NCBI GenBank assembly: GCA_028752905.1
Contig: JAQNBH010000067.1
Span: forward strand, 186,001-250,000
Direction: 5' to 3'
Length of the DNA: 64,000 nt
From: Cladorhizidae sp. MBARI D1340-BT2
Taxonomy: Eukaryota > Porifera > Demospongiae > Poecilosclerida > Cladorhizidae
In this document: piece by piece, positions 1-12,400 of the stretch
Position numbering within the stretch: position 1 is the first letter of the stretch
Layout: the number at the start of each line of letters is the position of its first letter
The notes under the pieces: model-generated
Told to the model about the DNA's origin: nothing
Database searches by the model: none
The model's input: the letters and a program-made list of their open reading frames with translations, nothing else
Made by a program: the position numbers and the translations under genes

Positions 1-483
1 ATTATTACTGATGAAGGCTAGAGCATCTAGTCATAATTCCTGATGAAGGCTAGAGCATCTAGTCATTATCCTGATTTATGCCCCATCATCTAGTCATTAT
101 TCCTGATGAAGGCTAGAGCACCTAGTCATTATTCCTGATGAAGGCTAGAACACCTAGTCATTATTCCTGATGAAGGCTAGAGCATCTAGTCATTATTCCT
201 GATGAAGGCTAGAGCATCTAGTCATTATTCCTGATGAAGGCTAGAGCATCTAGTCATTATTCCTGATGAAGGCTAGAGCATCTAGTCATTATTCCTGATG
301 AATGCTAGAGCATCTAGTCATTATTGCTGATGAAGGCTAGAACATCTAGTCATTATTCCTGATTACTAGAGCATCTAGTCATTATTCCTGATAGTCATTA
401 TTCCTAATGAAGGCTGGAGCATCTATTCATTATTCCTGATGAAAGTCAGAGCATCTAGTCATTATTCATTGATGAAGGCTAGA
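1..483. repeat. 483-bp block repeated at 3442-3924
   Basis: The first bases of the window, starting ATTATTACTG, reappear at offset 3,441. Shared marks are the TTTATGCCCC allele (70 and 3511), a GAATGCTAG monomer, ATTGCTGATG and the TGATTACTAG monomer (361 and 3802). The copies part at about 484/3925, where one has AGAGGATC and the other AGAGCACC. The block therefore marks one end of a duplicated segment whose other part lies left of the window. Confidence 0.85.
197..228 (+). repeat. Reference copy of the 32-bp monomer
   Basis: This is a clean copy of the commonest monomer. In order it holds TCCTGATGAAGG (positions 1-12), the imperfect dyad CTAGAGCATCTAG (13-25) and the AT-rich link TCATTAT (26-32). 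It has two CTAG tetramers 9 bp apart. Common point variants are AACATC, CACC, ATTTAG, GGATC, GAATC or CAAC in place of GCATC or its context, GGTCAG or GACTAG in place of GGCTAG, and TTAGTCC or TCATG in the link. Common length variants are TGATGACTAG (3 bp shorter) and the truncated form CCTTAGCATCTAG. The unit length of 32 bp is close to three turns of B-DNA. Confidence 0.97.
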
Positions 484-722
484 GGATCTAGTCATTAGTC
501 CTGATGAAGGTCAGAGCATCTAGTCATTATTCCTGATGAAGGCTAGAGCATCTAGTCATTATTCCTGATGAAGCTATAGCACCTACTCATTATTCCTGAT
601 GAAGGCTGGAGCATCTAGTCAATATTCCTGATGATGGCTAGAGGATCTAGTCATTAGTCCTGATGAAGGCTAGAGCATCTAGTCATTATTCCTGATGACT
701 AAAGCATCTAGTCATTATTCCT

Positions 723-757
723 GAAAGTTATGATTCCTGATAAAGGCTGGAGCATCT
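723..757 (+). repeat. HOR anchor 1: composite monomer with GAAAGTTATG (first of 38)
   Basis: This composite monomer reads CCTGAAAGTTATG, ATTCCTGATAAAGG, CTGGAGCATCTAG and works as a phase mark for the higher-order repeat. Copies start near 723, 2135, 4292, 6588, 7968, 9887, 11228, 14585, 17511, 19435, 21329, 22832, 24401, 26635, 29673, 31082, 32254, 34315, 36432, 37540, 38514, 40635, 41743, 42660, 43370, 44906, 46060, 46770, 48306, 49255, 50364, 52359, 54616, 56153, 57684, 59221, 60758 and 62723. Spacing ranges from 710 to 3,357 bp. Near 16150 the anchor's left half is missing and the array jumps from CACCTACTCATTATTCC straight to TGATAAAGG, a local deletion. Copies at 44906 and 48306 read TTATGTTTCC, and 49255 reads TTATTATTCC. 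Confidence 0.93.
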
Positions 758-1414
758 AGTCATTATTCTGATGAAGGCTAGAGCATTTAGTCATTATTCC
801 TGATGAAGGCTAGAGCATCTAGTCATTATTCCTTGATGAAGGCTAGAGAATCTAGTCATTATTCATTGATGAAGGCTAGAGCACCTAGTCATTATTCCTT
901 ATGAAGGTCAGAGCATCTAGTCATTATACCTGATGATGGCTAGAGCATCTAGTCATTAGTCCTGATGAAGGTTAGATTATCTAGTCATTATTCCTGATGA
1001 CTAGAGCATCTAGTCATTATTCCTGATAATTATTATTCCTGATGAAGTCTGGAGCTTCTAGTCATTATTCTTGATGAAGGCTAGAGCATTTAGTCATTAT
1101 TTATGATGAAGGGTAGAGCATCTAGTCATTAGTCCTGATGAAGGCTAGAGCATCTAGTCATTATTCCTGATGACTAGAGCATCTAGTCATTATTCCTGAT
1201 AGTTATTAATCCTGGGAGCTTCTAGTCATTATTCCTGATGAAGGCTAGAGCATTTAGTCATTATTCTTTAGCATCTAGTCATTATTCCTTGATGAAAGCT
1301 AGAGCATCTAGTCATTATTCCTGATGAAGGCTAGAGCATCTAGTCATTATTCCTGATGAAGGCTAGAGCATCTAATCATAATTCCTGTTGAAGGCTAGAG
1401 CATCTAGTCATTAT

Positions 1415-1437
1415 CCTGATTTAGGCCACATCATCTA
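1415..1437 (+). repeat. HOR anchor 2: GGCC/TGCC monomer (one of 25)
   Basis: This is the most divergent monomer of the array: after TCATTAT it reads CCTGATTTA and then GGCCACATCATCTAG, replacing the usual GATGAAGGCTAGAGC stretch. It is nearly always preceded by a CATAATTCC monomer; the copy at 22385 is an exception. Copies start near 70, 1415, 3511, 7315, 11984, 13294, 13549, 13804, 16730, 22021, 22385, 27391, 30429, 31601, 33630, 35683, 37829, 39886, 44125, 47525, 49063, 49616, 55372, 58440 and 59977. Three main alleles occur: TTTAGGCCAC, TTTATGCCAC (33630-39886 and 49616) and TTTATGCCCC (70 and 3511). HORs with this anchor form one class; those that instead continue with TTATTATTCCTTGATG and a TTTATGATGAAGG monomer form a second class. 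Confidence 0.92.
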
Positions 1438-3441
1438 GTCATTATTCCTGATGAAGGCTAGAGCATTTAGTCATTATTCATGATGAAGGCTAGAGCACCT
1501 AGTCATTATTCCTGATGAAGGTCAGAGCATCTAGTCATTATTCCTGATGAAGTCTAGAGCATCTAGTCATTATTCCTGATGAAGGCTAGAGCATCTAGTC
1601 ATTATTCCTGATGAAGGCTAGAGCATCTAGTCATTATTCCTGATGAAGGCTAGAGCATCTAGTCATTATTCCTGATAGTCATTATTCCTAATGAAGGCTG
1701 GAGCATCTATTCATTATTCCTGATGAAAGTCAGAGCATCTAGTCATTATTCATTGATGAAGGCTAGAGGATCTAGTCATTAGTCCTGATGAAGGTCAGAG
1801 CATCTAGTCATTATTCCTGATGAAGGCTAGAGCATCTAGTTATTATTCCTGATGAAGGCTAGAGCATCTAGTCATTATTCATGATGAAGACTAGAGCATC
1901 TAGTCATTATTCCTGATGAAGGCTAGAGCAACTAGTCATTATTCCTGATGAAGGCTAGAGCATCTAGTCATTATTCCTGATGAAGATATAGCACCTACTC
2001 ATTATTCCTGATGAAGGCTGGAGCATCTAGTCAATATTCCTGATGACGGATAGAGGATCTAGTCATTAGTCCTGATGAAGGCTAGAGCATCTAGTCATTA
2101 TTCCTGATGACTAGAGCATCTAGTCATTATTCCTGAAAGTTATGATTCCTGATAAAGGCTGTAGCATCTAGTCATTATTCTTATGAAGGCTACAGCATTT
2201 AGTCATTATTCCTGATGAAGGCTAGAGCATCTAGTCATTATTCCTTGATGAAGGCTAGAGAATCTAGTCATTATTCATTGATGAAGGCTAGAGCACCTAG
2301 TCATTATTCCTTATGAAGATCAGAGCATCTAGTCATTATTCCTGATGATGGCTAGAGCATCTAGTCATTAGTCCTGATGAAGGCTAGATTTTCTAGTCAT
2401 TATTCCTGATGACTAGAGCACCTTGTCATTATTCCTGATAATTATTATTCCTGATGAAGGCTGGAGCTTCTAGTCATTATTCCTGATGAAGGCTAGAGCA
2501 TTTAGTCATTTTTCATGATGAAGGCTAGAGCACCTAGTCATTATTCCTGATGAAGGTCAGAGCATCTAGTCATTATTCCTGATGATGGCTAGAGCATCTA
2601 GTCATTAGTCCTGATGAAGGCTAGAGCATCTAGTCATTATTCCTGATGACTAGAGCATCTAGTCATTATTCCTGATAGTTATTATTCCTGGGAGCTTCTA
2701 GTCATTATTCCTGATGAAGGCTAGAGCATTTAGTCATTATTCCTTAGCATCTAGTCATTATTCCTTGATGAAAGCTAGAGCATCTAGTTATTATTCCTTG
2801 ATGAAGGCTAGAGCATCTAGTCATTATTCCTGATGAAGGTCAGAGCATCTAGTCATTATTCCTGATGAAGGCTAGAGCACCTAGTCATTATTTATGATGA
2901 AGGCTGGAGCATATAGTCAATATTCCTGATGAAGGCTAGAGCATCTAGTCATTATTCCTGATGAAGGCTAGAGCATCTAGTCATTATTCCTGATGAAGGC
3001 TAGAGCATCTAGTTATTATTCCTGATGAAGGCTAGAACATCTAGTCATTATTCCTGATTACTAGAGCATCTAGTCATTATTCCTGATAGTCATTATTCCT
3101 AATGAAGGCTGGAGCATCTATTCATTATTCCTGATGAAAGTCAGAGCATCTAGTCATTATTCATTGATGAAGGCTAGAGCATCTAGTCATTATTCCTGAT
3201 GAAGGTCTGAGCGTCTAGTCATTATTCCTGATGAAGGCTAGAGAATCTATTCATTATTCCTGATGAAGGCTAGAGCATCTAGTCATTATTCCTGATAGTT
3301 ATTATTCCTGGGAGCTTCTAGTCATTATTCCTGATGAAGGCTAGAGCATTTAGTCATTATTCCTTAGCATCTAGTCATTATTCCTTGATGAAAGCTAGAG
3401 CATCTAGTCATTATTACTGATGAAGGCTAGAGCATCTAGTC

Positions 3442-3924
3442 ATTATTACTGATGAAGGCTAGAGCATCTAGTCATAATTCCTGATGAAGGCTAGAGCATC
3501 TAGTCATTATCCTGATTTATGCCCCATCATCTAGTCATTATTCCTGATGAAGGCTAGAGCACCTAGTCATTATTCCTGATGAAGGCTAGAACACCTAGTC
3601 ATTATTCCTGATGAAGGCTAGAGCATCTAGTCATTATTCCTGATGAAGGCTAGAGCATCTAGTCATTATTCCTGATGAAGGCTAGAGCATCTAGTCATTA
3701 TTCCTGATGAAGGCTAGAGCATCTAGTCATTATTCCTGATGAATGCTAGAGCATCTAGTCATTATTGCTGATGAAGGCTAGAACATCTAGTCATTATTCC
3801 TGATTACTAGAGCATCTAGTCATTATTCCTGATAGTCATTATTCCTAATGAAGGCTGGAGCATCTATTCATTATTCCTGATGAAAGTCAGAGCATCTAGT
3901 CATTATTCATTGATGAAGGCTAGA
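3442..3924. repeat. Second copy of the window's first 483 bp
   Basis: This is the right-hand copy of 1-483. It sits directly after the CCTTAGCATCTAG and TTGATGAAAGC monomers and restarts an HOR with ATTACTGATG. The block is absent from the corresponding place in the long-range copy (near 24,100), which helps explain the change of long-range offset from about 20.70 kb to 20.11 kb. Confidence 0.85.
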
Positions 3925-6900
3925 GCACCTAGTCATTATTCCTGATGAAGGTCAGAGCATCTAGTCATTATTCCTGATGAAGGCTAGAGCATCTAGTCAT
4001 TATTCCTGATGAAGGCTAGAGCATCTAGTCATTATTCCTGATGAAGACTAGAGCATCTAGTCATTATTCCTGATGAAGGCTAGAGCAACTAGTCATTATT
4101 CCTGATGAAGGCTAGAGCATCTAGTCATTATTCCTGATGAAGATATAGCACCTACTCATTATTCCTGATGAAGGCTGGAGCATCTAGTCAATATTCCTGA
4201 TGATGGCTAGAGGATCTAGTCATTAGTCCTGATGAAGGCTAGTGCATCTAGTCATTATTCCTGATGACAAGAGCATCTAGTCATTATTCCTGAAAGTTAT
4301 GATTCCTGATAAAGGCTGATGCATCTAGTCATTATTCTTATGAAGGCTAGAGCATTTAGTCATTATTCCTGATGAAGGCTAGAGCATCTAGTCATTATTC
4401 CTTGATGAAGGCTAGAGAATCTAGTCATTATTCATTGATGAAGGCTAGAGCACCTAGTCATTATTCCTTATGAAGGTCAGAGCATCTAGTCATTATTCCT
4501 GATGATGGCTAGAGCATCTAGTCATTAGTCCTGATGAAGGCTAGATTATCTAGTCATTATTCCTGATGACTAGAGCACCTAGTCATTATTCCTGATAATT
4601 ATTATTCCTGATGAAGGCTGGAGCTTCTAGTCATTATTCCTGATGAAGGCTAGAGCATTTAGTCATTATTCATGATGAAGGCTAGAGCACCTAGTCATTA
4701 TTCCTGATGAAGGTCAGAGCATCTAGTCATTATTCCTGATGATGGCTAGAGCATCTAGTCATTAGTCCTGATGAAGGCTAGAGCATCTAGTCATTATTCC
4801 TGATGACTAGAGCATATAGTCATTATTCCTGATAGTTATTATTCCTGGGAGCTTCTAGTCATTATTCCTGATGAAGGCTAGAGCATTTAGTCATTATTCC
4901 TTAGCATCTAGTCATTATTCCTTGATGAAAGCTAGAGCATCTAATTATTATTCCTTGATGAAGGCTAGAGCATCTAGTCATTATTCCTGATGAAGGTTAG
5001 AGCATCTAGTCATTATTCCTGATGAAGACTAGAGCACCTAGTCATTATTTATGATGAAGGCTGGAGCATATAGTCAATATTCCTGATGAAGGCTAGAGCA
5101 TCTAGTCATTATTCCTGATGAAGGCTAGAGCATCTAGTCATTATTCCTGATGAAGGCTAGAGCATCTAGTTATTATTCCTGATGAAGGCTAGAACATCTA
5201 GTCATTATTCCTGATTACTAGAGCATCTAGTCATTATTCCTGATAGTCATTATTCCTAATGAAGGCTGGAGCATCTATTCATTATTCCTGATGAAAGTCA
5301 GAGCATCTAGTCATTATTCATTGATGAAGGCTAGAGCACCTAGTCATTATTCCTTATGAAGGTCAGAGCATCTAGTCATTATTCCTGATGATGGCTAGAG
5401 CATCTAGTCATTAGTCCTGATGAAGGCTAGATTATCTAGTCATTATTCCTGATGACTAGAGCACCTAGTCATTATTCACGATAATTATTATTCCTGATGA
5501 AGGCTGGAGCTTCTAGTCATTATTCCTGATGAAGGCTAGAGCATTTAGTCATTATTATGATGAAGGCTAGAGCACCTAGTCATTATTCCTGATGAAGGTC
5601 AGAGCATCTAGTCATTATTCCTGATGATGGCTAGAGCATCTAGTCATTAGTCCTGATGAAGGCTAGAGCATTTAGTCATTATTCCTGATGACTAGAGCAT
5701 CTAGTCATTATTCCTGATAGTTATTATTCCTGGGAGCTTCTAGTCATTATTCCTGATGAAGGCTAGAGCATTTAGTCATTATTCCTTAGCATCTAGTCAT
5801 TATTCCTTGATGAAAGCTAGAGCATCTAGTTATTATTCCTTGATGAAGGCTAGAGCATTTAGTCATTATTCCTGATGAAGGTCAGAGCATCTAGTCATTA
5901 TTCCTGATGAAGGCTTGAGCACCTAGTCAATATTTATGATGAAGGCTGGAGCTTATAGTCAATATTCCTGATGAAGGCTAGAGCATCTAGTCATTATTCC
6001 TGATGAAGGCTAGAGCATCTAGTCATTATTCCTGATGAAGACTAGAGCATCTAGTTATTATTCCTGATGAAGGCTAGAACATCTAGTCATTATTCCTGAT
6101 TACTAGAGCATCTAGTCATTATTCCTGATAGTCATTATTCCTAATGAAGGCTGGAGCATCTATTCTTTATTCCTGATGAAAGTCAGAGCATCTAGTCATT
6201 ATTCATTGATGAAGGCTATAGCATCTAGTCATTATTCCTGATGAAGGTCTGAGCATCTAGTCATTATTCCTGATGAAGGCTAGAGCATCTAGTCATTATT
6301 CCTGATGAAGGCTAGAGCATCTAGTCATTATTTCTGATGAAGACTAGAGCATCTAGTCATTATTCCTGATGAAGGCTAGAGCATCTAGTCATTATTCCTG
6401 ATGAAGGCTAGAGCATCTAGTCATTATTCCTGATGAAGCTATAGCACCTACTCATTATTCCTGATGAAGGCTGGAGCATCTAGTCAATATTCCTGATGAT
6501 GGCTAGAGGATCTAGTCATTAGTCCTGATGAAGGCTAGAGCATCTAGTCATTATTCCTGATGACTAGAGCATCTAGTCATTATTCCTGAAAGTTATGATT
6601 CCTGATAAAGGCTGGAGCATCTAGTCATTATTCTGATGAAGGCTAGAGCATTTAGTCATTATTCCTGATGAAGGCTAGAGCATCTAGTCATTATTCCTTG
6701 ATGAAGGCTAGAGAATCTAGTCATTATTCATTGATGAAGGCTAGAGCACCTAGTCATTATTCCTTATGAAGGTAAGAGCATCTAGTCATTATTCCTGATG
6801 ATGGCTAGAGCATCTAGTCATTAGTCCTGATGAAGGCTAGATTATCTAGTCATTATTCCTGATAATTATTATTCCTGATGAAGGCTGGAGCTTCTAGTCA

Positions 6901-6949
6901 TTATTCCTGATGAAGGCTAGAGCATTTAGTCATTATTCATGATGAAGGC

Positions 6950-9040
6950 TAGAGCACCTAGTCATTATTCCTGATGAAGGTCAGAGCATCTAGTCATTAT
7001 TCCTGATGATGGCTAGAGCATCTAGTCATTAGTCCTGATGAAGGCTAGAGCATCTAGTCATTATTCCTGATAACTAGAGCATCTAGTCATTATTCCTGAT
7101 AGTTATTATTCCTGGGAGCTTCTAGTCATTATTCCTGATGAAGGCTAGAGCATTTAGTCATTATTCCTTAGCATCTAGTCATTATTCCTTGATGAAAGCT
7201 TGAGCATCTAGTCATTATTCCAGATGAAGGCTAGAGCATCTATTCATTATTCCTGATGAAGGCTAGAGCATCTAGTCATAATTCCTGATGAAGGCTAGAG
7301 CATCTAGTCATTATCCTGATTTAGGCCACATCATCTAGTCATTATTCCTGATGAAGACTAGAGCATCTAGTCATTATTCCTGATGAAGGCTAGAGCATCT
7401 AGTCATTATTCCTGATGAAGGCTAGAGCATCTAGTCATTATTCCTGATGAAGGCTAGAGCATCTAGTCATTATTGCTGATGAAGGCTAGAACATCTAGTC
7501 ATTATTCCTGATTACTAGAGCATCTAGTCATTATTCCTGATAGTCATTATTCCTAATGAAGGCTGGAGCATCTATTCATTATTCCTGATGAAAGTCAGAG
7601 CATCTAGTCATTATTCATTGATGAAGGCTAGAGCATCTAGTCATTATTCCTGATGAAGGTCAGAGCATCTAGTCATTATTCCTGATGAAGGCTAGAGCAT
7701 CTAGTCATTATTCCTGATGAAGACTAGAGCATCTAGTCATTATTCCTGATGAAGGCTAGAGCAACTAGTCATTATTCCTGATGAAGGCTAGAGCATCTAG
7801 TCATTATTTCTGATGAAGATATAGCACCTACACATTATTCCTGATGAAGGCTGGAGCATCTAGTCAATATTCCTGATGATGGCTAGAGGATCTAGTCATT
7901 AGTCCTGATGAAGGCTAGAGCATCTAGTCATTATTCCTGATGACTAGAGCATCTAGTAATTATTCCTGAAAGTTATGATTCCTGATAAAGGCTGGAGCAT
8001 CTAGTCATTATTCTTATGAAGGCTAGAGCATTTAGTCATTATTCCTGATGAAGGCTAGAGCATCTAGTCATTATTCCTTGATGAAGGCTAGAGAATCTAG
8101 TCATTATTCATTGATGAAGGCTAGAGCACCTAGTCATTATTCCTTATGAAGGTCAGAGCATCTAGTCATTATTCCTGATGATGGCTAGAGCATCTAGTCA
8201 TTAGTCCTGATGAAGGCTAGATTATCTAGTCATTATTCCTGATGACTAGAGCACCTAGTCATTATTCCTGATAATTATTATTCCTGATGAAGGCTGGAGC
8301 TTCTAGTCATTATTCATGATGAAGGCTAGAGCACCTAGTCATTATTCCTGATGAAGGTCAGAGCATCTAGTCATTATTCCTGATGAAGGTCAGAGCATCT
8401 AGTCATTATTCCTGATGATGGCTAGAGCATCTAGTCATTATTCCTGATGAAGGCTAGAGCATCTAGTCATTATTCCTGATGACTAGAGCATCTAGTCATT
8501 ATTCCTGATGAAGGCTAGAGCATCTAGTCATTATTCCTGATGAAGGCTAGAGCATCTAGTCATTATTGCTGATGAAGGCTAGAACATCTAGTCATTATTC
8601 CTGATTACTAGAGCATCTATTCATTATTCCTGATAGTCATTATTCCTAATGAAGGCTGGAGCATCTATTCATTATTCCTGATGAAAGTCAGAGCATCTAG
8701 TCATTATTCATTGATGAAGGCTAGAGCATCTAGTCATTATTCCTGTTGAAGGTCTGAGCATCTAGTCATTATTCCTGATGAAGGCTAGAGCATCTAGTCA
8801 TTATTCCTGATGAAGGCTAGAGCATCTAGTCATTATTCCTGATGAAGACTAGAGCATCTAGTCATTATTCCTGATGAAGGCTAGAGCATCTAGTCATTAT
8901 TCCTGATGAAGGCTAGAGCATCTAGTCATTATTCCTGATGAAGCTATAGCACCTACTCATTATTCCTGATGAAGGCTGGAGCATCTAGTCAATATTCCTG
9001 ATGATGGCTAGAGGATCTAGTCATTAGTCCTGATGAAGGT
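6950..9040. repeat. Mixed HOR region with CTAGTAATTATT variant
   Basis: This region contains anchor 2 (7315) and anchor 1 (7968). The anchor at 7968 is preceded by CTAGTAATTATTCC, a variant shared with 31082, 32254, 34315 and 38514, so this HOR is the nearest relative in the left third of the window of the later 30-39 kb family. A CCTACACATTATT variant (near 7830) is shared with the same set. Right of 8300 the order skips a module: TTCTAGTCATTATTCATG replaces the TTTAG monomer. Confidence 0.75.
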
Positions 9041-9430
9041 CAGAATATCTAGTCATTATTCCTTCATGAAGGCTAGAGCATCTAGTCATTATTCCTGATG
9101 AAGGTCAGAGCATCTAGTCATTATTCCTGATGAAGGCTAGAGCATCTAGTCATTATTTTTGATGAAGGCTAGAGCATCTAGTCATTATTCCTGATGAAGG
9201 CTAGTCATTATTCCTGATGAAGGAAGGACTATCTAGTCATTATTCCTGATGAAGGCTAGAGCATCTAGTCATTATTCCTGACGAAAGCTAGAGGCATCTA
9301 GTCATTATTCCTGATGAAGGCTATTAGCTAGAGCATCTAGTCATTATTCCTGATGAAGGCTAGAGCATCTAATCATTATTCATGATGAAGACTACTAGTC
9401 ATTATTCCTGATGAAGGCTAGAGCATCTAG
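9040..9430. repeat. Irregular island of broken monomers
   Basis: Monomers lose the normal length and order here. Visible oddities are CCTTCATGAAGG (near 9061), GGCTAGTCATTATT with the central dyad deleted (near 9199), GAAGGAAGGACTATC (near 9220), CTGACGAAAGC with a rare CpG (9282), AGAGGCATC with an extra G, and GGCTATTAGCTAGAGC (near 9318). The regular HOR order resumes after 9430 with CCTAATGAAGGCTGG. It still derives from the same monomer; no foreign sequence is inserted. Confidence 0.8.
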
Positions 9431-12400
9431 TCATTATTCCTAATGAAGGCTGGAGCATCTATTCATTATTCCTGATGAAAGTCAGAGCATCTAGTCATTA
9501 TTCATTGATGAAGGCTAGAGCATCTAGTCATTATTCCTGATGAAGGTCTGAGCATCTAGTCATTATTCCTGATGAAGGCTAGAGCATCTAGTCATTATTC
9601 CTGATGAAGGCTAGAGCATCTAGTCATTATTCCTGATGAAGACTAGAGCATCTAGTCATTATTCCTGATGAAGGCTAGAGCATCTAGTCATTATTCCTGA
9701 TGAAGGCTAGAGCATCTAGTCATTATTCCTGATGAAGCTATAGCACCTACTCATTATTCCTGATGAAGGCTGGAGCATCTAGTCAATATTCCTGATGATG
9801 GCTAGAGGATCTAGTCATTAGTCCTGATGAAGGCTAGAGCATCTAGTCATTATTCCTGATGACTAAAGCATCTAGTCATTATTCCTGAAAGTTATGATTC
9901 CTGATAAAGGCTAGAACATCTAGTCATTATTCTGATGAAGGCTAGAGCATTTAGTCATTATTCCTGATGAAGGCTAGAGCATCTAGTCATTATTCCTTGA
10001 TGAAGGCTAGAGAATCTAGTCATTATTCATTGATGAAGGCTTGTGCACCTAGTCATTATTCCTTATGAAGGTCAGAGCATCTAGTCATTATTCCTGATGA
10101 TGGCTAGAGCATCTAGTCATTAGTCCTGATGAAGGCTAGATTATCTAGTCATTATTCCTGATGACTAGAGCATCTAGTCATTATTTATTATTCCTGATGA
10201 AGGCTGGAGCTTCTAGTCATTATTCCTGATGAAGGCTAGAGCATTTAGTCATTATTCATGATGATGAAGGCTAGAGCACTTGGTCATTATTCCTGATGAA
10301 GGTCAGAGCATCTAGTCATTATTCCTGATGATGGCTAGAGCATCTAGTCATTAGTCCTGATGAAGGCTAGAGCATCTAGTCATTATTCCTGATGACTAGA
10401 GCATCTAGTCATTATTCCTGATAGTTATTATTCCTGGGAGCTTCTAGTCATTATTCCTGATGAAGGCTAGAGCATTTAGTCATTATTCCTTAGCATCTAG
10501 TCTTTATTCCTTGATAAAAGCTAGAGCATCTAGTTATTATTCCTTGATGAAGGCTAGAGCATCTAGTCATTATTCCTGATGAAGGTCAGAGCATCTAGTC
10601 ATTATTCCTGATGAAGGCTAGAGCACCTAGTCAATATTTATGATGAAGGCTGGAGCATATAGTCAATATTCCTGATGAAGGCTAGAGCATCTAGTTATTA
10701 TTCCTGATGAAGGCTAGAACATCTAGTCATTATTCCTGATTACTAGAGCATCTAGTCATTATTCCTGATAGTCATTATTCCTAATGAAGGCTGGAGCATC
10801 TATTCATTATTCCTGATGAAAGTCAGAGCATCTAGTCATTATTCATTGATGAAGGCTAGAGCATCTAGTCATTATTCCTGATGAAGGTCTGAGCATCTAG
10901 TCATTATTCCTGATGAAGGCTAGAGCATCTAGTCATTATTCCTGATGAAGGCTAGAGCATCTAGTCATTATTCCTGATGAAGACTAGAGCATCTAGTCAT
11001 TATTCCTGATGAAGGCTAGAGCATCTAGTCATTATTCCTGATGAAGGCTAGAGCATCTAGTCATTATTCCTGATGAAGCTATAGCACCTACTCATTATTC
11101 CTGATGAAGGCTGGAGCATCTAGTCAATATTCCTGATGATGGCTAGAGGATCTAGTCATTAGTCCTGATGAAGGCTAGAGCATCTAGTCATTATTCCTGA
11201 TGACTAAAGCATCTAGTCATTATTCCTGAAAGTTATGATTCCTGATAAAGGCTGGAGCATCTAGTCATTATTCTGATGAAGGCTAGAGCATTTAGTCATT
11301 ATTCCTGATGAAGGCTAGAGCATCTAGTCATTATTCCTTGATGAAGGCTATAGAATCTAGTCATTATTCATTGATGAAGGCTAGTGCACCTAGTCATTAT
11401 TCCTTATGAAGGTCAGAGCATCTAGTCATTATTCCTGATGATGGCTAGAGCATCTAGTCATTAGTCCTGATGAAGGCTAGATTATCTAGTCATTATTCCT
11501 GATGACTAGAGCATCTAGTCATTATTCCTGATAATTATTATTCCTGATGAAGGATGGAGCTTCTAGTCATTATTCCTGATGAAGGCTAGAGCATTTAGTC
11601 ATTATTCATGATGAAGGCTAGAGCACCTAGTCATTATTCCTGATGAAGGTCAGAGCATCTAGTCATTATTCCTGATGATGGCTAGAGCATCTAGTCATTA
11701 GTCCTGATGAAGGCTAGAGCATCTAGTCATTATTCCTGATGACTAGAGCATCTAGTCATTATTCCTGATAGTTATTAATCCTGGGAGCTTCTAGTCATTA
11801 TTCCTGATGAAGGCTAGAGCATTTAGTCATTATTCCTTAGCATCTAGTCATTATTCCTTGATGAAAGCTAGAGCATCTAGTCATTATTCCTGATGAAGGC
11901 TAGAGCATCTAGTCATTATTCCTGATGAAGGCTAGAGCATCTAGTCATAATTCCTGATGAAGGCTAGAGCATCTAGTCATTATCCTGATTTAGGCCACAT
12001 CATCTAGTCATTATTCCTGATGAAGGCTAGAGCACCTAGTCATTATTCCTGATGAAGGCTAGAACACCTAGTCATTATTCCTGATGAAGGCTAGAGCATC
12101 TAGTCATTATTCCTGATGAAGTCTAGAGCATCTAGTCATTATTCCTGATGAAGGCTAGAGCATCTAGTCATTATTCCTGATGAAGGCTAGAGCATCTAGT
12201 CATTATTCCTGATGAAGGCTAGAGCATCTAGTCATTATTGCTGATGAAGGCTAGAACATCTAGTCATTATTCCTGATTACTAGAGCATCTAGTCATTATT
12301 CCTGATAGTCATTATTCCTAATGAAAGCTGGAGCATCTATTCATTATTCCTGATGAAAGTCAGAGCATCTAGTCATTATTCATTGATGAAGACTAGAGCA

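Larger units (their letters stand above)
700..6950. repeat. Left copy of a long-range duplication (~20 kb apart)
   Basis: This stretch has the same order of rare variants as 21.3-27.3 kb. Matching marks are GAAGGGTAG (1108 and 21714), TGACGGATAG (near 2044 and 22741), CTTGTCATTATT (near 2421 and 23119), TGATGACAAG (4262 and 24371) and GATAACTAG (near 7071 and 27141). Offsets step from 20,606 to 20,697, then 20,109, then about 20,047, so several indels of tens to hundreds of bases separate the copies. Point differences also exist, for example CACGATA at 5478 against CCCGATA at 25587. It is older than the tandem duplications at 33-49 kb. Confidence 0.82.

Noticed and set aside
197..260. Active hammerhead ribozyme
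   Set aside because: CTGATGA and a following stem are present, but the required GAAA after the stem is ATTA, and none of the link variants I read (TTAGTCC, CAATATT, TTATTATT) supplies GAAA. Kept only as a low-level finding.
1415..1437. Insertion of foreign DNA at the GGCC monomer
   Set aside because: The monomer is only a few bases off the normal length and keeps CCTGAT at its left and CATCTAG at its right, so it is a diverged monomer and not an insert.
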